Origin: Candidatus Eisenbergiella stercoravium
Lineage (GTDB): Bacteria; Bacillota; Clostridia; Lachnospirales; Lachnospiraceae
DNA length: 64,000 bases
Assembly: GCA_019113175.1 (NCBI GenBank)
Contig: DXHY01000059.1
Location: 62,001-126,000 of the forward strand
Direction of reading: 5' to 3'
This document shows, in pieces, positions 9,001-18,017 of this stretch. Made by a program: the position numbers and the translations under genes. How positions within the stretch are numbered: position 1 is the stretch's first letter; every line of letters begins with the position of its first letter. The notes under the pieces are model-generated. The model ran no database searches. It saw nothing but the letters and a program-made list of their open reading frames with translations, and was not told the DNA's origin.

Positions 9001-9867
9001 GTGGATGCCCCGCATGCCCAGAGTATAGCAGACCTCAAAATCCCTGTTCTGCTCCACGCTCTCCCTCCAGTATTCCTGCAGAATTTCCCGGTTTCTTCCG
9101 GGGATGGAATAATCATATACCGCATCGGTATATCCCTTTTTCGCAATCCAGGGCTTCCACTCCCGGTTGTTGGAGCGCATCAGCATGTCACAGTGAGAGG
9201 TTCCCACCACGATACCCATCCGGTCGGCCAGCGCTCCGTTTTCCTTTTTCATGTTAAAGGAGTTGACGTGCATGGCCGGCCAGATATAATTGGCCTTCAG
9301 GCGCAGCAGCAGCTCAAATATCTTTTCATAGGTTTTTACCCCGATGGTGTCCTCTCCCATGTGCTTCTGCACCCAACGGTCCAGCTCTTCCTCGTCGTTG
9401 ATGAAAATGCCCCGGTACTCCACGGAAGGCCAGTCCGCCTTTTCAAAATCCTCCGGAAGAATAAACGTCTCCTTCTCCTTCACCGGCACATCCGCCCAGA
9501 AATACCAGGGGGAAACACCCAGCATGCCGCAGAACTCGTAAATGCCGTATACGGTTCCCCGCCGGTCCGTCCCCGCGATGACGAGGCGTCCCTCCTGCAC
9601 ATACATCACATACCCTTCCCTGCGAAGCTTTCCGCTTTCCTCATACAGCCCGCAGTGTGAAAGCCGTTCCGTTCCTACCAGCGCGTCAAAATCCGGCGAA
9701 ACGCCCAGGGTGCCCGCAAGGATTTCCGCCGTCTGACGGCCGGAAGGCGCTCCAAATACCTTTGTCAGGTCCGTACGCAGATTCCCGGCCGCGATTTTTA
9801 CCGCGTCCGTTTCCTGATCGCTCACCCGGACCGGACATTCCTGTCCCCGTTTCAGATAAAATTTCAT
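6091..9867 (-). CDS. Glycoside hydrolase family 115 (alpha-glucuronidase-like)
   Basis: GH115 N-terminal and catalytic motifs (RRGTVYGIYEFCGMLGVSPWYFWADVPV, VEYRGIFINDEEELDRW, LLRLKANYIWPAMH, GIVVGTSHCDMLMR, TLGMRGIHDSG). Start moved to ATG 9867, which has SD AAGGAG. Confidence 0.9.
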   Translation of the reverse strand: MKFYLKRGQECPVRVSDQETDAVKIAAGNLRTDLTKVFGAPSGRQTAEILAGTLGVSPDFDALVGTERLSHCGLYEESGKLRREGYVMYVQEGRLVIAGTDRRGTVYGIYEFCGMLGVSPWYFWADVPVKEKETFILPEDFEKADWPSVEYRGIFINDEEELDRWVQKHMGEDTIGVKTYEKIFELLLRLKANYIWPAMHVNSFNMKKENGALADRMGIVVGTSHCDMLMRSNNREWKPWIAKKGYTDAVYDYSIPGRNREILQEYWRESVEQNRDFEVCYTLGMRGIHDSGFETEAIMQLPEEERKAAKVKLLETVIRDQRKILKETLGHDTMMTFIPYKEVLELYDAGLEVPEDMTLVWANDNYGYVRRYPSEKEKKRSGGNGLYYHNSYWAPPSMTYVFLCSIPLAHTAYELGKAWREGIRKLWVMNVGAMKPLEQEIEFFLRLAWEAGKESAPRFGALSGKRERPLSQDVDAYVADWITRNFSSFGNFSSSGKISGSGDVSGGIGTQVSELLNDFSQLTNVRKIENMDDDAFSQTAYGDEAAVRIHKYEELFERGNAIYAGLPEKERDAFFQLVLMRIHAAYFTNLAYYYGDRSTLACRQGKFAAAAEYVRKTRKFDDARRKLLVYYNKRMAQGKWDGILDPEGFPPPRAAMLPGCTPPLPERLRIRKWPGTEKVTGETAGEAAGEGAGAAERTGQPEVFVNGRMILSLWNEGRELVFSGRSVKWLEIGNGAGEETGGFGSTGGFDSLEALDFEVEAPDWIGLSQKRGSVRTEVRILVTAEDAARNRTGVIRVKNLTDGGTLEIPVRMVAPDLSGAVPSGTASVMEEAVSSGSVSAMGEAVSFGAAYGAGRAVPTEDGGLVCVEADSAEKMSPQFRVIKRAGRCRGNLVECFLSEKEAGEWNEPLNYLVCLVSEGEFLMEIHRFPSLNSTGRIRIGVSVDGGGIQIVETPSTDEWCGNWKKNVLNNVDRLYLRLPYLEAGVHEICLHGIDRYFAFSRFVIYTQERRENNLAGVTGCQALPKEWNVDQWLEGFYGRIELKPRAELWEPVRVSSDNLEAGDLVRLPERYADPVSPEYYFEAGKTPFEEKKGQIRIDAAAALSNSESAWLSDDRWQYCAGETFGRSGLAMYIRNAGTSWEDEKEAPCLNYRIRMEGGSYYIWLLCRFGLKEESRALAGMDGKALAPLPGHRDGFLWRYEAEQVYRWVPLAKTEAAPGEHTLQIFCMTSGMRFERICLVKGEDLPPADLEWKLCDAPE
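7321..7413 (-). repeat. 36-bp in-frame tandem repeat inside GH115
   Basis: Units 7321-7356, 7357-7392 and a partial third; encodes SGTASVMEEAVS/SGSVSAMGEAVS. Confidence 0.6.
8365..8418 (-). repeat. 18-bp in-frame tandem repeat inside GH115
   Basis: Three units: ggaacctgaaatttttcc, ggaacttgaaaagtttcc, gaaacttgaaaagtttcg. Confidence 0.75.
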
Positions 9868-10056
9868 ATGCTGTCTCCTTCTCTTATTTCTGCTGCTCTC
9901 CATGGAATTTTTCTGATTCCATATTACGCACATATCGGTGAGTTTTCTTTGATTTTGTTAGCAGAAACATTACGGATCTTGACTTTTCGAACTGCAATTA
10001 TAAAATGAAATAAGGATTACGAAAACAGGCCGGGAAACGGCAGAAAGGCGCCGGAA

Positions 10057-10968
10057 ATGGTTGATCAGTATCTTACGGCATTTTATGGAAGGGATATGGA
10101 GGATGAAAATGCAGGCTGGGAATTCGTTTATTCCATAAATAATGAGCCGCATAATGACCGGGAATTCTGTCTGCATAACCACAATGATCTGTATGAGATC
10201 TATCTCTTTCTGGAGGGAGAGCTGGAATTTCACATCGAAGGCAGTATCTACCGGGCGCATCCCAATGACATTTTCATCGCCAGGCCCAATGAAATGCACC
10301 ACAACTTCTTTTTATCGTCCTCGCGCTACAGGCGGATTGTGGTATTCGTTCCAGTAAAATTTTTCCGGCAGAACCGCTGCGAAGAGCTGGAAGGCTTCCT
10401 GCTCCGCCGTTCCCTGGGCGCGGACTGCCAGATTCCGGCAGCCATAACAGAACGCGAACTGGTCCCTCTGCTTCTGAAAATCAACCGATATCTGCAGGAA
10501 GGCACTCTGAGGATTGCCAAATGTGTGCTTCTGGAATTTCTCTACCAGCTGAACCAGGTCCGGGAGCCGCTGGCTGAACCGGTTGTAGAGGATCAGCGGA
10601 TCAGGGATGTCCTGCTGTGGCTGAATGAACATCTGACGGAACGGGTCACGCTGGACGGCCTCGCTGACGCTTTTTTTCTCAACAAGTACCATCTGTGCCG
10701 GATTTTCCGTTCCGTCACCGGCATGTCCATCAATCAGTATCTCAATTATAAACGGCTTCTTCTCGCCCGCTCCCTTCATCAGAACGGTCAGACCCTGTTG
10801 GAGGCCAGCGTCAACGCGGGTTTCAACAGCTACGCCCATTTTTACCGGATGCATAAGAAGGTATTTGGAACAGGCCCCAGAGAAGAAAGCTGCCGCACGG
10901 GCCTGACGGCGGACGGCCGAAATGACATACGGGATGTCAGTCCACCAGCAGCACCGCCACGTCGTTGA
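10057..10968 (+). CDS. AraC-family transcriptional regulator (cupin + HTH)
   Basis: N-terminal cupin (HNHNDLYEIYLFLEGELEFHIEG) and C-terminal HTH_AraC (VTLDGLADAFFLNKYHLCRIFRSVTGMSINQYLNYKRL); divergent from GH115. Confidence 0.92.
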   Translation: MVDQYLTAFYGRDMEDENAGWEFVYSINNEPHNDREFCLHNHNDLYEIYLFLEGELEFHIEGSIYRAHPNDIFIARPNEMHHNFFLSSSRYRRIVVFVPVKFFRQNRCEELEGFLLRRSLGADCQIPAAITERELVPLLLKINRYLQEGTLRIAKCVLLEFLYQLNQVREPLAEPVVEDQRIRDVLLWLNEHLTERVTLDGLADAFFLNKYHLCRIFRSVTGMSINQYLNYKRLLLARSLHQNGQTLLEASVNAGFNSYAHFYRMHKKVFGTGPREESCRTGLTADGRNDIRDVSPPAAPPRR

Positions 10969-12238
10969 CATTGGTTCCGGTAGCGCCTGTGATGATCAGA
11001 CCGTCCACGGCCTGCAGCGCATGATATGCGTCATTTTTCCGCAGCACCTCTTCGATCCGGATGCCAAGCGCACGGAGCCTTTCCGCCGTTTTTCCATCCA
11101 CCATGCCCCCGGCCGCATCCGTCGGCCCGTCCGTGCCGTCCGAGCCCAGGGAAAACAGCAGAACATCTTCCTTTCCCTCCAGAAAACGGGCGGCGCTTAA
11201 GGCAAGCTCCTGGTTTCTTCCGCCCAGCCCCTTTCCCGTCACCTTCACCACCGTCTCCCCTCCTGCAATCAACGCGAAGGGGCGTTCATAATCCGGACTG
11301 TCCGTCAGGGACGCCAGCCACTTCCCCTCTTCCTTCGCCTCTCCCTGCATGGAGTCTGTAAGGATACAGGGATGATAGCCCAGCTCTCCGGCATGCCTGG
11401 CAGCGGCCCGACACAGCTCCCGGACGCTTCCCACCACATGATTTTCCACCCGACCGTTTTCCCTCCGGAATTTGTCCCCGGAGTTCTCCGACGCCTCAGC
11501 CCGCGCCAGGACGTTTTCCACTGACTCCGAAAGCTTCAACCCATACTTTTCCACAATGCAGCGGGCATCCTGCAGGCTGCTGCCGTCCGGATAGGTGAGG
11601 CCGGAAGCGATCATATCCTCGCTGCCACCCACCACATCGGAAAGGATGATGGAGTACGCCTTCTTTGTTTTCAGAAATCCGGCCAGCTTTCCTCCCTTGA
11701 CTGCCGACAGCTTCTTGCGGATCAGATTGATCTCAGTAATATCCGCCCCGCAGCGAAGTAACTGCCCCGTCACTTCCTGAATATCCGGGAGGGCAAGCCC
11801 CTCCTCCGGCAGCTCCAGAAGCGCAGAACCGCCGCCGGATAAGAGAAACAGAACCGTATCCTTCTCACCTGCCTCCTGCACAAAACGGACAGCCACCTGT
11901 CCCGCTTTTACGGAATTTTCATCCGGGACGGGATGGCCGGACTCCATTATCGCAAACCCGGGAAGTTCTCCCTTTCCATGGCCGTACTTTGTCACCACCA
12001 GTCCCTTTTCCAGCTGCGCCTCCTCCTGTCTTCCAAACCATTTTCCGGCAGCCTCTGCCATCACCCAGGCAGCCTTTCCGACGGCGAGGACGAATACTCT
12101 TCCCCGCAGATTCAGCTTTTCCAGCGCTTCCTGTACCGCTTTGTCCGGAAGGACGTCCGCCAGGGTTTTCCGAATGACAGTTTCCGCGTGACGGCGGAGT
12201 ATGCTTTCTTTTGACTGATTTTTTTTCTGTTCCTCCAA
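10937..12238 (-). CDS. Glycerate 2-kinase (GckA/TtuD, MOFRL family)
   Basis: LLSGGGSALLELP, LSDVVGGSEDMIASGLTYPD, GGETVVKVTGKGLGGRNQELALSAA, SLGSDGTDGPTDAAGG. Likely TTG start at 12238 behind GGAG; the ORF track runs to 12331. Confidence 0.88.
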   Translation of the reverse strand: MEEQKKNQSKESILRRHAETVIRKTLADVLPDKAVQEALEKLNLRGRVFVLAVGKAAWVMAEAAGKWFGRQEEAQLEKGLVVTKYGHGKGELPGFAIMESGHPVPDENSVKAGQVAVRFVQEAGEKDTVLFLLSGGGSALLELPEEGLALPDIQEVTGQLLRCGADITEINLIRKKLSAVKGGKLAGFLKTKKAYSIILSDVVGGSEDMIASGLTYPDGSSLQDARCIVEKYGLKLSESVENVLARAEASENSGDKFRRENGRVENHVVGSVRELCRAAARHAGELGYHPCILTDSMQGEAKEEGKWLASLTDSPDYERPFALIAGGETVVKVTGKGLGGRNQELALSAARFLEGKEDVLLFSLGSDGTDGPTDAAGGMVDGKTAERLRALGIRIEEVLRKNDAYHALQAVDGLIITGATGTNVNDVAVLLVD

Positions 12239-12562
12239 GGTTTTTCTCCTCTCTGTACTTCCATTTCGTTTTTCTTTCCGGTGAAATCCGTCTGATGGTT
12301 CTATTATAACCTTCTTATGCGGAAAGACCATGCATATTTTTCCTGCCTTACAGTAAAATCTGCATCAGAACATCCTTTTCACTGTTCAGGCAGGCTTTTG
12401 TCCGCCTGGTGCCAGTCACCCCATTTTTTATCCTTTTGCCCGTTTCGCCAGATGCCTCCCTTGTGTTTTCCGTTTTTCAAGGATAGAATTAAGCATATAT
12501 CCGGGAGCCGCAGATACACGGCAAGCCTTGACTGATTCCCGGGGATTGGAGGTTTTATTTAC

Positions 12563-14239
12563 ATGAAGAAAAGGAAACTGACCGGCCTGGTGCTCAGCTT
12601 CGTCCTTTCCGTATCCATGTCGGCTACGGCCTTTGCCGCACCGGCCGTTACGGACGAAACAGCCAATACGGAGCCGATCGTCATTCTGCACACCAACGAT
12701 GTGCACTGCAGTATTGACGATTCCATCGGCTATGCGGGTCTTGCCGCCTATAAGGCGGAAATGGAAGCCCAGTACGGCGCGGACCGCGTCACGCTGGTGG
12801 ATGCCGGAGATGCCATTCAGGGAGGCGCCATCGGCACATTGAGTGATGGCGCATTCCTGGTGGACATCATGAACCAGCTCGGATATGACATCGCCGTACC
12901 CGGAAATCATGAATTTGACTACGGAACCGAAAATTTCCTTGAGTTCGCACAGGAGAGGGCCGATTACCCCTATCTCAGCTGCAACTTCCTGGATCTCAGA
13001 ACGGGCGCTTCCGTATTGCCCCCTTACCTGATTCTGGATTATGACGGCGTACAAGTTGCTTATGTGGGAATCTCCACTCCGGAAAGCCTGTCCAAGACGA
13101 CGCCGGCCTATTTCCAGGATGAAAACGGCAGCTTCATCTACGGCTTCTGCCAGGGTGCGGACGGCGAGCTTCTCTACACGGCCGTTCAGACCGCTGTGGA
13201 CGCGGCGAAGGCAGAGGGCGCGGATTATGTGGTGGCGGTAGGCCATCTGGGAAATGGCGGAATCACTCCGGAATATACCTCTGAAGCTGTTATTTCTCAT
13301 ACCACCGGAATCGATGTGTTTATCGACGGCCACTCCCATGAAACCTATGAGCGCACCGTCTCAGATGCCGCCGGAGAAGACGTCCTTCTGGCACAGACGG
13401 GAACCAGGCTCGCTGCCATCGGCAAGATCGTAATCGATCCCGCCACCGGCGAAATCAGCACGGAGCTTGTAACAGATTATGACAAAAAGGATCCTGTAAC
13501 AGAGGTGTTCATTCAGGCACTGGAGGAAGGCTTCAGCGATATCCTGAACCAGGTTGTTGCGACTTCTGAGGTAACCCTTACCACAAGCGATCCCGCCACC
13601 GGCGAAAGACGTATCCGCAATGGGGAAACCAATCTTGGAGATCTGGTTGCCGATGCATACCGCGTTGTAATGAATGCTGATATCGGAATGGTCAACGGCG
13701 GCGGTATCCGCGCTGATATTGAAATCGGAGACGTGACCTATGAAGATATCATTAACGTACACCCCTACGGCAATGAGATGTGTGTTGCTGAAGCAACCGG
13801 ACAGGAAATTCTGGACGCTCTTGAGCTTGGCGCAATGAATTATCCTCTTGAGGACGGCGGTTTTCAGCATGTTTCCGGTCTTACCTATTCCATCGACGTT
13901 TCCATTCCTTCCTCCGTGGTTCTGGATGACACCGGAGCTTTCGTGGGAGTAAACGGCGCATACCGTGTAACTGACGTGATGGTAAACGGCGAGCCTCTGG
14001 ATCTGAACAGAACCTATACCGTCGCTTCCCATAACTACATGATCAAGGAAGGCGGCAGCGGCTTCAACATGTTTATGGACAACACGCTGATTCAGGACTG
14101 CACCATGCTGGATAACCAGCTTCTGATCGATTACATCACCGATTATCTCGGCGGCACCATCGGAAGCGGATATGAGAACCCTTACGGAGAGGGCCGTATC
14201 CAGATCATCAATTCCGCAGAAGCGCAGGCAGCAGCCTGA
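12563..14239 (+). CDS. Secreted 5'-nucleotidase / metallophosphatase (UshA/YfkN-like)
   Basis: Signal peptide; LHTNDVH, DAGDAIQGG, GNHEFDYG, GHSHE motifs; C-terminal 5'-nucleotidase domain. Confidence 0.92.
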   Translation: MKKRKLTGLVLSFVLSVSMSATAFAAPAVTDETANTEPIVILHTNDVHCSIDDSIGYAGLAAYKAEMEAQYGADRVTLVDAGDAIQGGAIGTLSDGAFLVDIMNQLGYDIAVPGNHEFDYGTENFLEFAQERADYPYLSCNFLDLRTGASVLPPYLILDYDGVQVAYVGISTPESLSKTTPAYFQDENGSFIYGFCQGADGELLYTAVQTAVDAAKAEGADYVVAVGHLGNGGITPEYTSEAVISHTTGIDVFIDGHSHETYERTVSDAAGEDVLLAQTGTRLAAIGKIVIDPATGEISTELVTDYDKKDPVTEVFIQALEEGFSDILNQVVATSEVTLTTSDPATGERRIRNGETNLGDLVADAYRVVMNADIGMVNGGGIRADIEIGDVTYEDIINVHPYGNEMCVAEATGQEILDALELGAMNYPLEDGGFQHVSGLTYSIDVSIPSSVVLDDTGAFVGVNGAYRVTDVMVNGEPLDLNRTYTVASHNYMIKEGGSGFNMFMDNTLIQDCTMLDNQLLIDYITDYLGGTIGSGYENPYGEGRIQIINSAEAQAAA

Positions 14240-14292
14240 CGGCAGCTGTATTGAAAGCAATCTTCCGAAAGCTATAGACGGAGATATCAGGA

Positions 14293-14322
14293 AGGAGGCG
14301 GACCAGGTCCGCCTCCTTTTTC
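14293..14322 (+). terminator. Rho-independent terminator after 5'-nucleotidase
   Basis: AGGAGGCGGACC-A-GGTCCGCCTCCTTTTT. Confidence 0.85.
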
Positions 14323-14408
14323 CGTCAACTCTGCATATTGATACAGATTCCCGTTTATTTACTTTTAAAAGGGACTTTTCACCACGTCTTGCAGACGTCG
14401 GAATTGAC

Positions 14409-15284
14409 TTATTCTTTTACCGCTCCCACAGATACGCCCTTTACAAAATATTTCTGAATAAAAGGATAGATAAACAGAATCGGCAGAACTGATACGATGA
14501 TTGCCGCATACTTCAGCTGTTCCATCTGGGCCGTCCTGCTGATGCCGATCTGCGCGCTCGCTCCTCCCACATCCTGCTTGAGAATCAAAAGACTCCGCAG
14601 AAAGACCTGGAGCGGCTGATACTGCGGATTCGGCACGAGCACCATGGGCCAGAAATAATTGTTCCAGTGGCCTACCGCATAATACAAAAGCAGGACGGAC
14701 AGGATCGGTTTGGAAAGCGGCAGCATGATCTTCACAAGAACCGTCAGATGGCTCGCCCCGTCAATCTGCGCCGCTTCCGCCAGCGCCTCCGGAATTTCTT
14801 CATAAAAGCTCCTTGCGATAATGATATTCCAGGCGCTCACCGCAAAGGGAAGAATCACCGCCAGCGGCGTATTGTACAGCCCCAGATTGGTAACAACGAT
14901 GAAAAATGGAATCATTCCTCCGCTGACATACATGGTGATCGTAATCAGAATGGAGACCGGCCGTCTCAGGACAAATTTTTCCCGTGAAAGCGGATAGGCG
15001 GCCAAAACGGTCAGCACCATGTTCAAAGCGGTTCCAAACACCGTATACAGAATGGTGTTCCGATAGGATCTCCACACGGTAGGGTTTTCAAATACCAGCT
15101 TATATCCTTCCAGGGAAAAACCTTTCGGAAGAAACGTCACGTCTTTGCGGATCACATGCTCCGGGGCGCTGATTGACATGGAAAATACGTATAGAAAAGG
15201 ATACACGCAGAGAATCCCGGCGATGATGAGCACTGCGGCCAGAATTCCTCTGACCGCCAGCGCGCTTATTTTTTTCTGTCTCAT
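14409..15284 (-). CDS. Carbohydrate ABC permease (LplC/YtcP-like)
   Basis: Inner-membrane permease with EAA loop (EEIPEALAEAAQIDGASHL) and C-terminal YPFIQKYFVKGVSVGAVKE. Confidence 0.9.
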   Translation of the reverse strand: MRQKKISALAVRGILAAVLIIAGILCVYPFLYVFSMSISAPEHVIRKDVTFLPKGFSLEGYKLVFENPTVWRSYRNTILYTVFGTALNMVLTVLAAYPLSREKFVLRRPVSILITITMYVSGGMIPFFIVVTNLGLYNTPLAVILPFAVSAWNIIIARSFYEEIPEALAEAAQIDGASHLTVLVKIMLPLSKPILSVLLLYYAVGHWNNYFWPMVLVPNPQYQPLQVFLRSLLILKQDVGGASAQIGISRTAQMEQLKYAAIIVSVLPILFIYPFIQKYFVKGVSVGAVKE

Positions 15285-15300
15285 TCACATCTGCTCCCAT

Positions 15301-15329
15301 GCCGGAGCCGGAAACGTTCCGGCTCCGGC
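15301..15329. other. Intercistronic hairpin between permease genes
   Basis: 13-bp stem GCCGGAGCCGGAA-ACG-TTCCGGCTCCGGC. Confidence 0.75.
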
Positions 15330-15351
15330 CATATTTTTTCAAGCTTCACAT

Positions 15352-16263
15352 TTACCAGATTCCGACTCCGAACAGCTTCTTCCCCGCAAAATTGCACAGT
15401 ACCAGGATGGCGATGTTAATTGCGGAATTGAACAGTCCGACCGCGCCTGCATAGCTGTACTGCTGGCTTAACAGTCCTGTCCGGTATACATAAGTGGAAA
15501 TCACATCCGCCGTCTCATAGGTAGTCGGACTGTAAAGCAGGATGATTTTTTCATATCCCACACTCATGATATTTCCCAGATTCAGGATCAGCAGTGTCAG
15601 GATGGTGGGCTTGATGCCCGGCAGCGTAACGTGCCAGATCTGTCTGAGCCGTCCGGCCCCGTCGATTCTCGCGGCCTCGTACAGGTCCGGATTGATACCT
15701 GTGATTGCCGCGAGATAAATGATGCTGTTCCAGCCGAATTCCTGCCAGACGCCGCTTCCCACGTACATGGTGCGGAACCATTCCGGTTCTCCGAAAAAAT
15801 TGATCCGTTTTCCTGTCAGGCTGTAAAGAAGGGAATTTACCACTCCGCCCTGCGGGGAAAAAATATCGATCAGAATTCCGCAGATCACAACCAGAGAAAT
15901 GAAGTGCGGCAGGTAGGATACCGTCTGGATTACCCGTTTAAACTTTCCATCCTTAAACTCGTTCAAAAGCAGCGCGAAGAGAATCGGAATCGGGAAGCCC
16001 CACAGCAGGCTGTATACGCTGATCAGAACCGTATTGCGCAGAAGTCTGCCGAAATAGGGGCTGGAAAAAAACTGTCTGAAATACCGCAGCCCGGCCCATG
16101 GGCTTCCCAGAATCCCCCTGCTGATGGAATAGTCCTTGAAAGCGATCAGGATTCCATACAGAGGATAGTAGGAAAACACCGCGAAGAAAATCACCACCGG
16201 TATCAGCATGAACACAAGCTGGCGGTCTCTGCGCAGACTTTTCCAGAATGCCTTTCTTTTCAT
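15352..16263 (-). CDS. Carbohydrate ABC permease (LplB-like)
   Basis: YYPLYGILIAFKDYSISRGILGSPWAGLRYF; EAA loop LYEAARIDGAGRL. Confidence 0.9.
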   Translation of the reverse strand: MKRKAFWKSLRRDRQLVFMLIPVVIFFAVFSYYPLYGILIAFKDYSISRGILGSPWAGLRYFRQFFSSPYFGRLLRNTVLISVYSLLWGFPIPILFALLLNEFKDGKFKRVIQTVSYLPHFISLVVICGILIDIFSPQGGVVNSLLYSLTGKRINFFGEPEWFRTMYVGSGVWQEFGWNSIIYLAAITGINPDLYEAARIDGAGRLRQIWHVTLPGIKPTILTLLILNLGNIMSVGYEKIILLYSPTTYETADVISTYVYRTGLLSQQYSYAGAVGLFNSAINIAILVLCNFAGKKLFGVGIW

Positions 16264-16266
16264 GGC

Positions 16267-17958
16267 TTACGCCCCCCTTGAACGGTCATACTGGGCCTGC
16301 TTCACCGTTCTCAGTTCTTCCAGCCCGATATTGTTTAAGGTATCCACAAAGGACTGCCATTCTCCCAGATCCGTCGCCCCCGTAATGAAGCTCAGAATGC
16401 TTTCCGAGCAGTAGGTATCGAAATCCGTACTGTACATGTCCAGAATATCCTGCTCCTCCGCCGTGGACATCATGTTGGGGAAGGGCTCTATCATATTGGT
16501 GCTTTCCGCATAGGGAATCGCGTTTCCCTGACCGTTCAGCGCCACATAGGATTCCGCGGGTGTCCGCACCAGAATGGTATTGCTCGCGCCAAGGCTTCTG
16601 AGCGCGTTATAGGGATCCAGGCCATCCGGATTATTCAATACAAAATCCGTATACTGCTTTTTACCATCCACTTCCTCCCAGGTCTTTCCCTCAATTCCCC
16701 ACTCAGTCAAGGTAACGCCCTCGTCGCTTCCCCAGACAAAATTCATCCATTTAACTGCCAGTTCCGCCTTATCGCTGGAGGCAGGGATTGCATAATGGTT
16801 CCAGGTAGGGTCGCGCTTCACCACCTGTACCTCCTTCGTTCCGGCAGGATGATGGATCAGTGAATGAACCGCCTCCGGATAGCCGGATGTGGCGAGCAGG
16901 TTATTATACTGTGTCTCTCTTTCTGAAAGATGGGAAAAAGCTCCCACCGTATTGGTAGCGCACAGAGCCTGGAAGTTCGCTTCATCTCTCGTAAGTTCCA
17001 TATCGATCAGCCCTTCTGCGTACCAACGGTTCATCTCCGTCACAAAATTCTTATATTCTTCCGTCGTATAAACACAGAACACCTCTCCGTTCTCATCATA
17101 CCACCAGGGGCCCACACCCGCAGGCAGATCATAGGCGGACAAAAGATAACTGAACAGCCCGCTGGCAAGATCAATGCCGCTCAGCGGAATCTCATCCTGG
17201 ATTCCATTGCCGTTCGGATCCTCATTCTTAAACGCGGTCAGAACCTCATACCAGTCCTCAATGGTCTCAGGCTGCTCCAGTCCAAGCGTATCCAGCCAAT
17301 CCTGGCGTATAAAAAGTGCATTGGCAACCACCATGTCGTTCACATACTTTGGCGTGTCCGCAATGGTATAGATATGTCCGTCCGGTGCAGTCAACAGATT
17401 TTTCAGTTCCGGGTCTTCATCCAGAACCTTCTGGATATCCGGCGCATACTGACTGATCAGATCATCCAGAGGCTGGATCAGTCCCTCCTGCGCCAGATTA
17501 TATACTCCAGTATTGGTCATGGACGGCGGCACTACAAAAATATCCGGCAGATCGCTTCCCGCCGCAATTCTCGGCTGCATGACCGTATCGTAATCCGCGC
17601 TTGCCTCCCAGTTGATTTTCACGCCTGTCCTGTTCTCAATTTCCTGCCAGATTTCCAGGTTATCGTTGATGGATACCGCCGTGTACCAGCCCTCCAGACA
17701 GGCCACCGTCAGGTTATCCGTTTCCCCGTCCCCGATCGGAAGCGTGTAAGCGTCTCCGGATGCCGAAGCCGCGCCGCCCGTTTCACTTTCCGCTGTGCTC
17801 TGCACAGAACCGTCTGTCGTTTCCGCCGCAGCCGCCTGCTCCGACGACGCGGAAGTCTCTTCTGATGCGCCGCCTCCGGAACAGCCCGCAAGAAGCGCTG
17901 CTGTCAATACCAGACCGATGATTCTGCTTCCCATCTTTTCTATGCTTTTCTTCCTCAT
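16267..17958 (-). CDS. Extracellular solute-binding lipoprotein (LplA-like)
   Basis: Lipobox LAGCSGG; type 1 solute-binding fold motifs; immediately upstream of two LplBC permeases. Confidence 0.9.
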   Translation of the reverse strand: MRKKSIEKMGSRIIGLVLTAALLAGCSGGGASEETSASSEQAAAAETTDGSVQSTAESETGGAASASGDAYTLPIGDGETDNLTVACLEGWYTAVSINDNLEIWQEIENRTGVKINWEASADYDTVMQPRIAAGSDLPDIFVVPPSMTNTGVYNLAQEGLIQPLDDLISQYAPDIQKVLDEDPELKNLLTAPDGHIYTIADTPKYVNDMVVANALFIRQDWLDTLGLEQPETIEDWYEVLTAFKNEDPNGNGIQDEIPLSGIDLASGLFSYLLSAYDLPAGVGPWWYDENGEVFCVYTTEEYKNFVTEMNRWYAEGLIDMELTRDEANFQALCATNTVGAFSHLSERETQYNNLLATSGYPEAVHSLIHHPAGTKEVQVVKRDPTWNHYAIPASSDKAELAVKWMNFVWGSDEGVTLTEWGIEGKTWEEVDGKKQYTDFVLNNPDGLDPYNALRSLGASNTILVRTPAESYVALNGQGNAIPYAESTNMIEPFPNMMSTAEEQDILDMYSTDFDTYCSESILSFITGATDLGEWQSFVDTLNNIGLEELRTVKQAQYDRSRGA

Positions 17959-18017
17959 TTTTTCCCTCCATCCGAAGCCATAACAGCCCCGGCTTCTTCT
18001 TTTTCTGATTTCTTTTT

